Source: an uncultured Alistipes sp.
GTDB taxonomy: Bacteria; Bacteroidota; Bacteroidia; Bacteroidales; Rikenellaceae
Length of the DNA stretch: 5,083 nucleotides
Assembly (NCBI GenBank): GCA_900770585.1
Contig: CAAGKW010000271.1
Coordinates: forward strand, 1 to 5,083
Direction of reading: 5' to 3'
The stretch's first letter is position 1. Each line of letters opens with the position of its first letter. The notes under the pieces were generated by a model, which saw only the letters and a list, made by a program, of their open reading frames with translations, made no database searches and was not told the origin of the DNA. Positions 1-5,083 of the stretch are shown here, piece after piece. A program made the translations under genes and the position numbers.

Positions 1-5
1 AAGGT

Positions 6-43
6 AACTACGGCCAATCCTCAGTGGGGGATTGGCCGTAGTT
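6..43 (-). terminator. Probable intrinsic terminator, possibly bidirectional, after the helicase gene
   Basis: A perfect 15-bp inverted repeat (arms 6-20 and 29-43, loop of 8 bases) begins immediately after the TAG stop codon of the helicase gene at 44-46. The stem core is G+C-rich (CGGCC/GGCCG). Read on the minus strand, only ACCTT remains after the stem before the window ends, so the U-tract cannot be judged. Read on the plus strand, the stem is followed by the T-rich TTCTATTCTT. It could therefore also terminate a convergent plus-strand gene lying left of the window. The symmetry and position are seen directly; the terminator role is inferred. Confidence 0.75.
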
Positions 44-1459
44 CTATTCTTGCGAAGGGGTAGTCGTGGGCTTGCGACGATGATGTCGCCCGCCACGATG
101 ACGACGACGCTTTGACCCGCCCTCCTGCTGCTGGGTTGTGGGGGCACCTGCGGGAGCCGATACCTTTTCGGGAGTAGCCGCCTTTTCGGGTGCGGGTACA
201 GCCTTCTTGGTCTCACCACGTGGTTTGTCGCTACGACCTCTGCCACGCTTTGCACCACCGCGACCACGACCCGAACGACCGCCACGACCTCGGCGCTCGA
301 ATGCCTCGGGTGTGTATGCTGGACCCTCACCGACCGACTCGGGCAGGGGAGTCTTCTCGACCTCACGCTCCATAAATTTTTCGATGCGGTGGAACTTGCC
401 CTGCTCCTCTTGGCAGACGAGCGTAATGGCAGCACCCGTAGCCGCCGCGCGAGCCGTACGACCGATACGGTGGATATAATCCTCGGGATCGTGCGGCACG
501 TCGTAGTTGACCACCAGACCGATATCTTCGATGTCGATACCTCGCGCAACGATGTCGGTTGCAACCAGAATATCGACCTTGTTGTTCTTGAAATTGAGAA
601 TCACCTCCTCGCGCTGCGACTGTTCCAGATCGGAGTGCATTGCCGCCACGTTGAATTTCATACGTTTCAGTACGTGCGCCAACTCTTTGGTTTTCAGTTT
701 CGACGACGAGAAGATAATGGTTTTCGTATCTTTCGGCTGAGCAAACATCTCGCGCACGATGCCCAACTTCTGGCTCTCGTAGCAGATATATGCCGACTGC
801 GAAATCGCCTCGTTGGGTTTCGAAACGGCAATCGTAACCTCAGCCGGGTCGTTCAAAATCGTACGTGCCAACTCGCGGATCTTAGGCGGGAGCGTTGCTG
901 AGAACATAATCGTCTGGCGCTCCTTGGGCAAGTACGAAATGATCTTCATAATGTCGTCGCTGAAACCCATATCGAGCATACGGTCGGCCTCGTCGAGGAT
1001 CAGACACTCGACGTGCGACAGATCGACGCCGCTATTTGTCAGATGGGCGATCAGACGGCCCGGAGTTGCAATCACCACATCGGCACCCATCAGCATACCG
1101 CGTTTCTGCACCTCCCAGCCCTTGCCGTCGCCACCGCCATAGACGACGGTAGTCGATACGGGCAGAAAGTACGAAAAACCCTGAAACTGCATATCGATCT
1201 GCTGCGCCAGCTCGCGCGTGGGTACGATGATGAGCGACTTGACCACATTGTCGGGGTTGCCCTCGATCGTCAGGCGGTTGAGCAGGGGGAGGGTATAGGC
1301 GGCAGTTTTGCCCGTACCCGTCTGTGCGCAACCAATTATATCACGTCCCGAGAGTATCACAGGTATGGTATGCTCCTGAACGGGCGTCATCTCGACGAAG
1401 TTCATTGCGTCCAGACCATCGAACACTTCGGGTTCAAGTTCTAATTCCGAAAATTTCAT
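44..1459 (-). CDS. DEAD-box ATP-dependent RNA helicase, RhlE-like
   Basis: This protein should unwind or remodel RNA duplexes in the cytoplasm using ATP, for example in ribosome assembly, mRNA turnover or cold adaptation. With the ATG at 1459 it has 471 residues. All superfamily 2 DEAD-box motifs are present in order: Q motif (F3 to Q28), Walker A AQTGTGKT (45-52), PTRELAQQ (80-87), GG (108-109), TPGR (132-135), DEAD (156-159), SAT (187-189), IIFSSS (248-253), ATDIVARGIDI (300-310) and HRIGRTAR (330-337). The helicase core looks intact. After about residue 387 the chain becomes a low-complexity basic tail: RGRGG-type repeats (389-409), a Pro/Ala/Lys linker, then Arg/His clusters near 450-463. 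Such tails usually bind RNA non-specifically. I chose the start at 1459 because the Q motif begins there; an in-frame ATG at 1510 would add 17 unrelated basic residues and overlap miaB. It lies 31 bp after miaB and is probably the last gene of that operon. The exact subfamily (RhlE, CshA or other) and the target RNA are not settled. Confidence 0.95.
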   Translation of the reverse strand: MKFSELELEPEVFDGLDAMNFVEMTPVQEHTIPVILSGRDIIGCAQTGTGKTAAYTLPLLNRLTIEGNPDNVVKSLIIVPTRELAQQIDMQFQGFSYFLPVSTTVVYGGGDGKGWEVQKRGMLMGADVVIATPGRLIAHLTNSGVDLSHVECLILDEADRMLDMGFSDDIMKIISYLPKERQTIMFSATLPPKIRELARTILNDPAEVTIAVSKPNEAISQSAYICYESQKLGIVREMFAQPKDTKTIIFSSSKLKTKELAHVLKRMKFNVAAMHSDLEQSQREEVILNFKNNKVDILVATDIVARGIDIEDIGLVVNYDVPHDPEDYIHRIGRTARAAATGAAITLVCQEEQGKFHRIEKFMEREVEKTPLPESVGEGPAYTPEAFERRGRGGRSGRGRGGAKRGRGRSDKPRGETKKAVPAPEKAATPEKVSAPAGAPTTQQQEGGSKRRRHRGGRHHRRKPTTTPSQE

Positions 1460-1490
1460 TGGGTGGATAGTTTTCTTCTTCCAAAAATGA

Positions 1491-2852
1491 TTACTCTTCG
1501 ATCGCCTCACCGAGCAGTGTTGCCGACGAACAGCTCGTCACGCGAACACGCACATAGTCGCCCTTGCCGTAACCGTGGCGGTCGAATACAACCACCTTGT
1601 TCTGCGACGTGCGACCAAACAACTGCTCCTCGCTACGCTTCGAAGTACCCTCGACCAGCACGGTAAACTCCTTGCCAACGTCGCGACGGTTGCTTTCGAG
1701 CGAGAGCTCGTTTTGCAGGGCGATGACTTCGTTCAGTCGGCGGATCTTCTCCTGCTCGGGAACATCGTCTGTCATTGTCTTCTGCGAACGTGTGCCCGGG
1801 CGCTCCGAGTATTTGAACATAAATGCCGACGAGTAGCCCACCTCGCGCATCAACGACATTGTCAGTTGGTGATCCTCCTCGGTCTCGGTGCAGAAACCCG
1901 AAATCAGGTCGGTCGTGATCGAGCAGTCGGGCATATATCGACGAATCGCCGCAATGCGATCCAAGTACCACTCGCGGGTATATTTGCGATTCATCAACTC
2001 CAACATACGCGAGCTGCCCGATTGAGCAGGCAGGTGAATATGGCGGCAGATGTTGGACATCGAGGCCATTGTTTTGAGCAGTCGGTCGCTGATATCTTTG
2101 GGGTGCGAAGTTGCGAAACGTACGCGCAACAGGGGAGAAATCTCAGCCACCATACGGATCAAGTCGGGGAATCCGATCTTCTCGTCGTTCTGCTCCCAGC
2201 GATACGAATTGACATTCTGTCCGAGCAGCGTCACCTCGCGGTAACCAGCCTCGAACAGCGCACGAGCCTCGGCAACGATGGTGTGCGGATCGCGGCTGCG
2301 CTCGATACCTCGGGTGTAGGGCACAACGCAATATGAGCAGTAGTTGTTGCAACCGCGCATAATCGAAACGAATGCCGTAACGCCGTTCTTGTCCAGACGC
2401 ACGGGAGCGATCTCGGCGTAGGTCTCCTCGCGCGAGAGTTCGACATTGACGCCGTGCCCACCCGCCTCGGCAACTGCCAAAAGGCGCGGCAGATCGCGGT
2501 ACGAGTCGGGTCCTGCGACTACATCAACGGCATACTCACCCTCGGTGAGTCGCTCTTTCAGTCGCTCGGCCATACAGCCAATCACGCCCACAACAACCGA
2601 AGGCTTTGCCTTGCGATAGCGATCGATCTCGCGCAGACGACCCCAAATGCGCTGCTCGGCATTGTCGCGAATCGAGCAGGTGTTGAGCAGTATGGCGTCG
2701 GCCTCGGCAATCTGCTCGGTGTAACGCCAACCCTCGTCTTGGAGGATTGAGGTCACGATCTCGCTATCGCCGAAATTCATCTGACAGCCGTATGTTTCGA
2801 TATATAGTTTTTTTCCATCGCCCGTCAGCGGGCGCAATGATTTGATATCCAT
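1491..2852 (-). CDS. miaB: tRNA-2-methylthio-N6-dimethylallyladenosine synthase MiaB
   Basis: MiaB is a radical-SAM methylthiotransferase that converts i6A to ms2i6A at position 37 of tRNAs reading UNN codons, which supports reading-frame maintenance. At 453 residues it is full length for the family. The N-terminal UPF0004 domain carries the three cysteines expected to bind the auxiliary [4Fe-4S] cluster: C23 (YGCQMN), C59 (NTCSIRDNAE) and C93 (GCMAERL). The radical-SAM cluster motif CxxxCxxC is C168-C172-C175 in RGCNNYCSYCVVPYTRG. The LLGQNVNSY motif (209-217) and LPAQSGS (274-280) are typical of MiaB rather than RimO or MtaB. A C-terminal TRAM domain, expected to bind tRNA, covers roughly 390-450. 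The segment GFCTETEEDH (319-328) replaces the common GFPGETE form; from memory this is usual in Bacteroidales. The start at 2852 is 29 bp after the upstream YitT-family gene and the stop is 31 bp before the helicase, so co-transcription is likely. No Shine-Dalgarno is seen, only an A-rich leader. Confidence 0.97.
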   Translation of the reverse strand: MDIKSLRPLTGDGKKLYIETYGCQMNFGDSEIVTSILQDEGWRYTEQIAEADAILLNTCSIRDNAEQRIWGRLREIDRYRKAKPSVVVGVIGCMAERLKERLTEGEYAVDVVAGPDSYRDLPRLLAVAEAGGHGVNVELSREETYAEIAPVRLDKNGVTAFVSIMRGCNNYCSYCVVPYTRGIERSRDPHTIVAEARALFEAGYREVTLLGQNVNSYRWEQNDEKIGFPDLIRMVAEISPLLRVRFATSHPKDISDRLLKTMASMSNICRHIHLPAQSGSSRMLELMNRKYTREWYLDRIAAIRRYMPDCSITTDLISGFCTETEEDHQLTMSLMREVGYSSAFMFKYSERPGTRSQKTMTDDVPEQEKIRRLNEVIALQNELSLESNRRDVGKEFTVLVEGTSKRSEEQLFGRTSQNKVVVFDRHGYGKGDYVRVRVTSCSSATLLGEAIEE

Positions 2853-2881
2853 TTTTGAGTGAGTTGAACGTTTTTTTGAGT

Positions 2882-3838
2882 TTAGTTGGTGCCGATCGCC
2901 TCCTCTTCGGGGAAGGGTTTGAAGCCCTCGCCGTAGGTGTCGTAAGCATCAACCACAACAAGGAATGCACGCGGGTCGATCTTCTTGATCTGGTTCTGTA
3001 CGCTGACAACCTGATTACGGCTCACAACGAGGAAGATCATCTCCTTCTCGGCGCCCGAGTACATACCGCTTGCTTTGATGTATGTGCCACCTCGCTTGAT
3101 GTCGTTGATAATCAGGCTGCGCAACTCATCGGTGTGCTTGCCGTCGGTGTTGATAAATAGCAATTTGTCGTAGCTTGCACCGTCGATAACGTAGTCGATC
3201 AAGCGGGTCGAAATGAAGATAGTGATCAGCGAGTAGAGTGGCAATTTCCAATCCTGCAACACGATGATACCGAACAGAACGACCATCGAGTCAACCAACA
3301 GGATGCCGCTCGAAAATTTCAATTTGAAATATTTTTGCAGAATCATCGCTACGATATCCGTACCGCCCGTAGTAGCCTGGTTGCGCACAACAAGACCCAC
3401 GCCCACACCGATCAATACTGCGCCGCAGATCGAAGCCAGCATAATGTCGTTCGAGAGGTCGATCTTACCGTCGAGCAGTGTCGCGGGCGACTGCTTGGTG
3501 ATATCGTCATAGCTCAAGTAGGTCATAATGTTCATAATGCCGGGGGTTGTGAGTGCAGCCACGACGGTGCGTGCGCCGAAACCTCCACCGAAAATGATGA
3601 TCGAAAGCAACATCAATGGCACATCGAGCATATAACCGAACGTACCCACCTGAATATTGGGGAATAGGTGGTGGAGTACGATCGAGGTGCCATAGACGCC
3701 TCCGGGTACGATGTTGTACGGGTTGATGAAATAGACGAATCCTGCGGCTAAGATGATACAGCCGAGGAAGATCATAATCCACGATCTCCACCAATCGAAG
3801 GTGCGAACCGATTGACCTAATGTGAGCTTGTTTGCCAT
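2882..3838 (-). CDS. YitT-family membrane protein (DUF161 and DUF2179 domains)
   Basis: This is a 318-residue integral membrane protein of the widespread YitT family, whose biochemical function is not established. About six to seven hydrophobic segments can be seen, near residues 18-38, 45-60, 66-87, 90-108, 132-152, 176-196 and 198-218. The family signatures NPYNIVPGGVYG (39-50) and the TTGGTD loop (156-161) are present. After the last membrane segment comes a soluble domain at about 222-303, matching the cytoplasmic DUF2179 domain that normally ends these proteins. It includes GGTYIKASGMYSG (250-262) and ends in an acidic tail. The length is slightly above the usual 280-300 residues. The start at 3838 is supported by a Bacteroidota-type promoter just upstream and by the expected short cytoplasmic N-terminus. 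It is the first gene of the probable operon with miaB and the helicase. A transport role is often suggested for the family, but nothing here shows a substrate. Confidence 0.93.
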   Translation of the reverse strand: MANKLTLGQSVRTFDWWRSWIMIFLGCIILAAGFVYFINPYNIVPGGVYGTSIVLHHLFPNIQVGTFGYMLDVPLMLLSIIIFGGGFGARTVVAALTTPGIMNIMTYLSYDDITKQSPATLLDGKIDLSNDIMLASICGAVLIGVGVGLVVRNQATTGGTDIVAMILQKYFKLKFSSGILLVDSMVVLFGIIVLQDWKLPLYSLITIFISTRLIDYVIDGASYDKLLFINTDGKHTDELRSLIINDIKRGGTYIKASGMYSGAEKEMIFLVVSRNQVVSVQNQIKKIDPRAFLVVVDAYDTYGEGFKPFPEEEAIGTN

Positions 3839-3876
3839 AATTGAAACGAAAGAAAATTATTGTCCAAAACTGAACA

Positions 3877-3884
3877 CAAAGATA
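3877..3884 (-). promoter_or_regulatory. -7 promoter element for the YitT-miaB-helicase operon
   Basis: Read on the minus strand this is TATCTTTG, an exact match to the Bacteroidota primary-sigma -7 consensus TAnnTTTG. It lies 38 bp upstream of the YitT-family start codon, which predicts transcription starting near 3870 and a leader of roughly 30 bases. The -33 element is weak: with a 20-21 base spacer the sequence is TGTT/GTTC rather than TTTG. The match is seen directly; promoter activity is inferred. Confidence 0.6.
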
Positions 3885-3925
3885 AACTTTTCCGCATAAA
3901 GTAGGAACACGTTGTGCCATTTTCT

Positions 3926-3946
3926 TCGAAAAATTATGTTTTTCGA
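3926..3946. repeat. Perfect 8-bp palindrome in the divergent promoter region
   Basis: TCGAAAAA (3926-3933) and TTTTTCGA (3939-3946) are perfect inverted copies separated by TTATG. The element overlaps the predicted -33 region of the plsY promoter and lies about 40 bp upstream of the opposing YitT -7 box. It could be an operator half-site pair, or simply an AT-rich coincidence. No regulator can be named from this window. Confidence 0.4.
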
Positions 3947-3965
3947 GAATTTATTCATAACTTTG
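3935..3965 (+). promoter_or_regulatory. Promoter for plsY
   Basis: The -7 element TAACTTTG (3958-3965) matches TAnnTTTG exactly. A plausible -33 element TATG (3935-3938, three of four bases of TTTG) is spaced 19 bases upstream, within the range known for Bacteroidota promoters. Transcription would start near 3971-3973, giving a leader of about 35 bases before the ATG at 4007. The sequence matches are direct; activity is inferred. Confidence 0.65.
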
Positions 3966-3973
3966 CCTAAATT

Positions 3974-3991
3974 CTCGGAGTGTGTTCCGAG
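3974..3991 (+). other. Small stem-loop in the plsY 5' leader
   Basis: CTCGGA (3974-3979) and TCCGAG (3986-3991) form a perfect 6-bp stem with loop GTGTGT. It falls right at the predicted 5' end of the plsY transcript and ends 15 bases before the start codon. Short 5' hairpins can protect mRNAs from degradation, but that role here is inferred. The in-frame GTG at 3980 lies in the loop, which argues against it as the translation start. Confidence 0.45.
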
Positions 3992-4006
3992 CGAAACGTA
4001 ATAAAT

Positions 4007-4732
4007 ATGGTCGTTTTAAGTGTGATTTTTCTGCTGATCGTGGCGTATCTTTTGGGATCGATTCCCAACGCTGTGTGGATCGGCAAACGATATTACGGAA
4101 TTGATGTGCGCGAACACGGCAGCAAAAATGCCGGCGCAACCAACACCCTGCGAGTTCTTGGTCGTCAGGCCGCTTTGCCGGTCTTTGCACTTGATGTTTT
4201 GAAGGGCTTTGCGGCAGTTACGCTGATGAGCCTGATGAAGTATAGTCCGGCGGTTGGTGACGAAATGCTCACAATCTTCAAAATCCTTGCCGTAGTTGCG
4301 GCTGTCATCGGTCATATCTTCCCGATTTTCGCCGATTTTCGTGGCGGTAAAGGTGTGGCAACGCTCGTTGGCTCGGTAGTGGCTATCGCTCCGTCGGTTA
4401 TTCTGCTCTGTTTCGGAGTGTGGCTGGTGGTCTTCATCTTGACCAATTATGTTTCGTTGGCGTCGATGTGTGCGGGAGTTTCGTTCCCGATATTCATCCT
4501 TACATCGCCACGAACCAATGATAATATTTCGTTGATTATCTTCTCGTTTGCGGTTGCTGTTCTATTGATCTGGACCCATCGCAAGAACATCTCGCGCCTG
4601 CGTGCCGGTACCGAGTCGAAGATTTCGATCTTCCCGACCGACGGTAATAAACCCGATGTCGATCTGACGGGTAGCAAATTCAAGGGCGAGTACGAGAAGG
4701 ATTATAACGATAAAACGACCGAAGAGAAATAA
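4007..4732 (+). CDS. plsY: Glycerol-3-phosphate acyltransferase PlsY (acyl-phosphate dependent)
   Basis: PlsY transfers an acyl group from acyl-phosphate, made by PlsX, to sn-glycerol-3-phosphate. This gives 1-acyl-glycerol-3-phosphate, the first committed step of phospholipid synthesis, and takes place at the inner membrane. The 241-residue protein is largely hydrophobic, with membrane segments near 1-19, 54-75, 88-107, 121-145, 150-166 and 173-190. The family's conserved motifs are all present: GSIPNAVWIGK (17-27), GSKNAGATN (38-46) followed by RVLG, FRGGKGVAT (111-119), and HRKNISRLRAGTESK (191-205). PlsY proteins usually end soon after the last motif, at about 200 residues; here a hydrophilic, Lys/Asp/Glu-rich tail of some 36 residues follows (206-241). 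I preferred the ATG at 4007 over the in-frame GTG at 3980. It places the first membrane helix at the N-terminus as in the family, and the GTG lies in a leader hairpin. The gene has its own promoter and is divergent from the YitT operon. A fatty-acid-activating gene follows 116 bp downstream. Confidence 0.95.
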   Translation: MVVLSVIFLLIVAYLLGSIPNAVWIGKRYYGIDVREHGSKNAGATNTLRVLGRQAALPVFALDVLKGFAAVTLMSLMKYSPAVGDEMLTIFKILAVVAAVIGHIFPIFADFRGGKGVATLVGSVVAIAPSVILLCFGVWLVVFILTNYVSLASMCAGVSFPIFILTSPRTNDNISLIIFSFAVAVLLIWTHRKNISRLRAGTESKISIFPTDGNKPDVDLTGSKFKGEYEKDYNDKTTEEK

Positions 4733-4760
4733 AGAGAGATTTTCCGATTCGACGGTCGTT
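4714..4760 (+). other. Inverted repeat spanning the plsY stop codon
   Basis: AACGACCG (4714-4721) and CGGTCGTT (4753-4760) are perfect 8-bp inverted copies separated by 31 bases that include the TAA stop (4730-4732). The long loop and the lack of a T-tract (CTTGCAG follows) make it a poor intrinsic terminator. It could stabilise the plsY 3' end or give partial termination before the next gene. Only the symmetry is seen; any role is speculative. Confidence 0.25.
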
Positions 4761-4848
4761 CTTGCAGAGAGGTGCGACGGGCGGGTCGGGAGTAGAGGAG
4801 ATAATAAAAAGTAAAGTATTAATTCCCTTAACCCTACAACAACAAACT
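4733..4848. other. Intergenic region between plsY and the acyl-CoA synthetase-like gene
   Basis: This 116-bp gap has a G-rich first half and an AT-rich second half ending in an A/C-rich leader. I see no exact Bacteroidota -7 box, no strong terminator and no small open reading frame worth calling. The gap is wider than those within the opposing operon, so a separate weak promoter cannot be excluded. Confidence 0.5.
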
Positions 4849-5083
4849 ATGTTGCAAGAAAACCTGATTAAACTCTACGAGAAGAGTTTCCGTGAGAACC
4901 GAGAAATGCCGGCATTGACCGACTACTTCAAGAACGAAACATTCTCGTACTATGAGATGGCCAAAGAGATTGCCAAGTTGCACCTCTTGTTCAAGAAGGC
5001 CGACATCAAGCAGGGCGATAAGATTGCACTGATTGGCCGTAACAACACCCGTTGGTGTATTTCGTATTTGGCTACAATCACCT
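4849..5083 (+). CDS. Long-chain acyl-CoA synthetase-like AMP-binding enzyme, N-terminal part (cut by window end)
   Basis: The reading frame opens at ATG 4849 and stays open for 78 codons to the window edge. The protein begins MLQENLIKLYEKSF and includes PALTDYFKNETFSYYEMAKEI (residues 21-41) and IKQGDKIALIGRNNTRWCIS (53-72). A thioester-forming AMP-binding enzyme has this N-terminal pattern: a substrate-independent 'T/S-Y-x-E' strand and helix, then 'GDKVALIGxNxxxW'. From memory, Bacteroidales long-chain fatty acid-CoA ligases start very similarly. Full-length members activate fatty acids with ATP through an acyl-adenylate. The catalytic motifs lie beyond the window, so the substrate, and whether CoA or acyl carrier protein is the acceptor, cannot be told. 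The start is preceded by an A/C-rich leader without a Shine-Dalgarno. No TAnnTTTG box was found in the 116-bp gap after plsY, so read-through from the plsY promoter is plausible. Confidence 0.85.
   Translation, partial: MLQENLIKLYEKSFRENREMPALTDYFKNETFSYYEMAKEIAKLHLLFKKADIKQGDKIALIGRNNTRWCISYLATIT

Noticed and set aside
389..901. Plus-strand open frame of 170 codons opposite the helicase
   Set aside because: It is antisense to the well-conserved helicase core and has no recognisable motif, promoter or leader.
1460..1510. Earlier in-frame ATG at 1510 for the helicase
   Set aside because: It would add 17 basic residues outside the conserved Q-motif start and overlap the miaB stop by 20 bp; the ATG at 1459 fits the family and the operon spacing.
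1575..2336. Long plus-strand open frame of 253 codons opposite miaB
   Set aside because: It lies wholly within the intact miaB gene on the other strand, and its translation has no recognisable domain and odd composition (many His, Gln and Arg). It is a shadow of codon bias.
2275..2350. Altered MiaB chemistry, such as a missing cluster cysteine
   Set aside because: All six expected cysteines (C23, C59, C93, C168, C172, C175) are present, so the enzyme looks fully functional.
3980..4006. GTG start for plsY nine codons upstream of the ATG
   Set aside because: It would put polar residues before the first membrane helix and lies in the loop of a leader hairpin within about 10 bases of the predicted transcript start.
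1..5083. CRISPR array, insertion sequence, phage remnant, tRNA/rRNA gene or defence system
   Set aside because: No regularly spaced repeats, transposase, integrase, tRNA-like fold or anti-phage domain was seen; coding density and gene content are those of a core chromosomal region.

Overview
This window looks like ordinary chromosomal housekeeping DNA from a member of the Bacteroidota, most likely the order Bacteroidales and possibly Rikenellaceae/Alistipes-like. The order-level call rests on three things. Two intergenic boxes match the Bacteroidota-type -7 promoter element TAnnTTTG. No gene has a recognisable Shine-Dalgarno sequence; the starts sit in A-rich leaders. All five proteins also have the sequence flavour of Bacteroidales orthologues, for example MiaB with GFCTETEEDH and PlsY with GSKNAGATN. 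The genus suggestion is an impression from memory, not a search result.

Layout: positions 1-3838 hold three minus-strand genes in one probable operon. In transcription order they are a YitT-family membrane protein (3838-2882), the tRNA methylthiotransferase miaB (2852-1491) and an RhlE-like DEAD-box RNA helicase (1459-44). The gaps are only 29 and 31 bp. A perfect 15-bp inverted repeat (6-43) lies directly after the helicase stop codon and probably ends the transcript. From 3839 to 4006 there is a 168-bp divergent intergenic region with a promoter for each direction. On the plus strand follow plsY (4007-4732), an acyl-phosphate glycerol-3-phosphate acyltransferase with a hydrophilic C-terminal tail. 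After a further 116 bp comes the N-terminus of a long-chain acyl-CoA synthetase-like enzyme (4849 onward), cut by the window edge.

How the genes fit together: the left operon joins tRNA modification (MiaB, ms2i6A37) to RNA remodelling (helicase) behind a membrane protein of unknown function. The right transcription unit is about membrane lipids: PlsY makes lysophosphatidic acid, and the ligase probably activates fatty acids. I did not find a novel defence, mobile or regulatory system. There is no CRISPR array, insertion sequence, rRNA or tRNA gene. The observations most worth checking are the compact dual-promoter region with its palindromes, the short hairpin at the 5' end of the plsY leader, and the pairing of plsY with a fatty-acid-activating enzyme.
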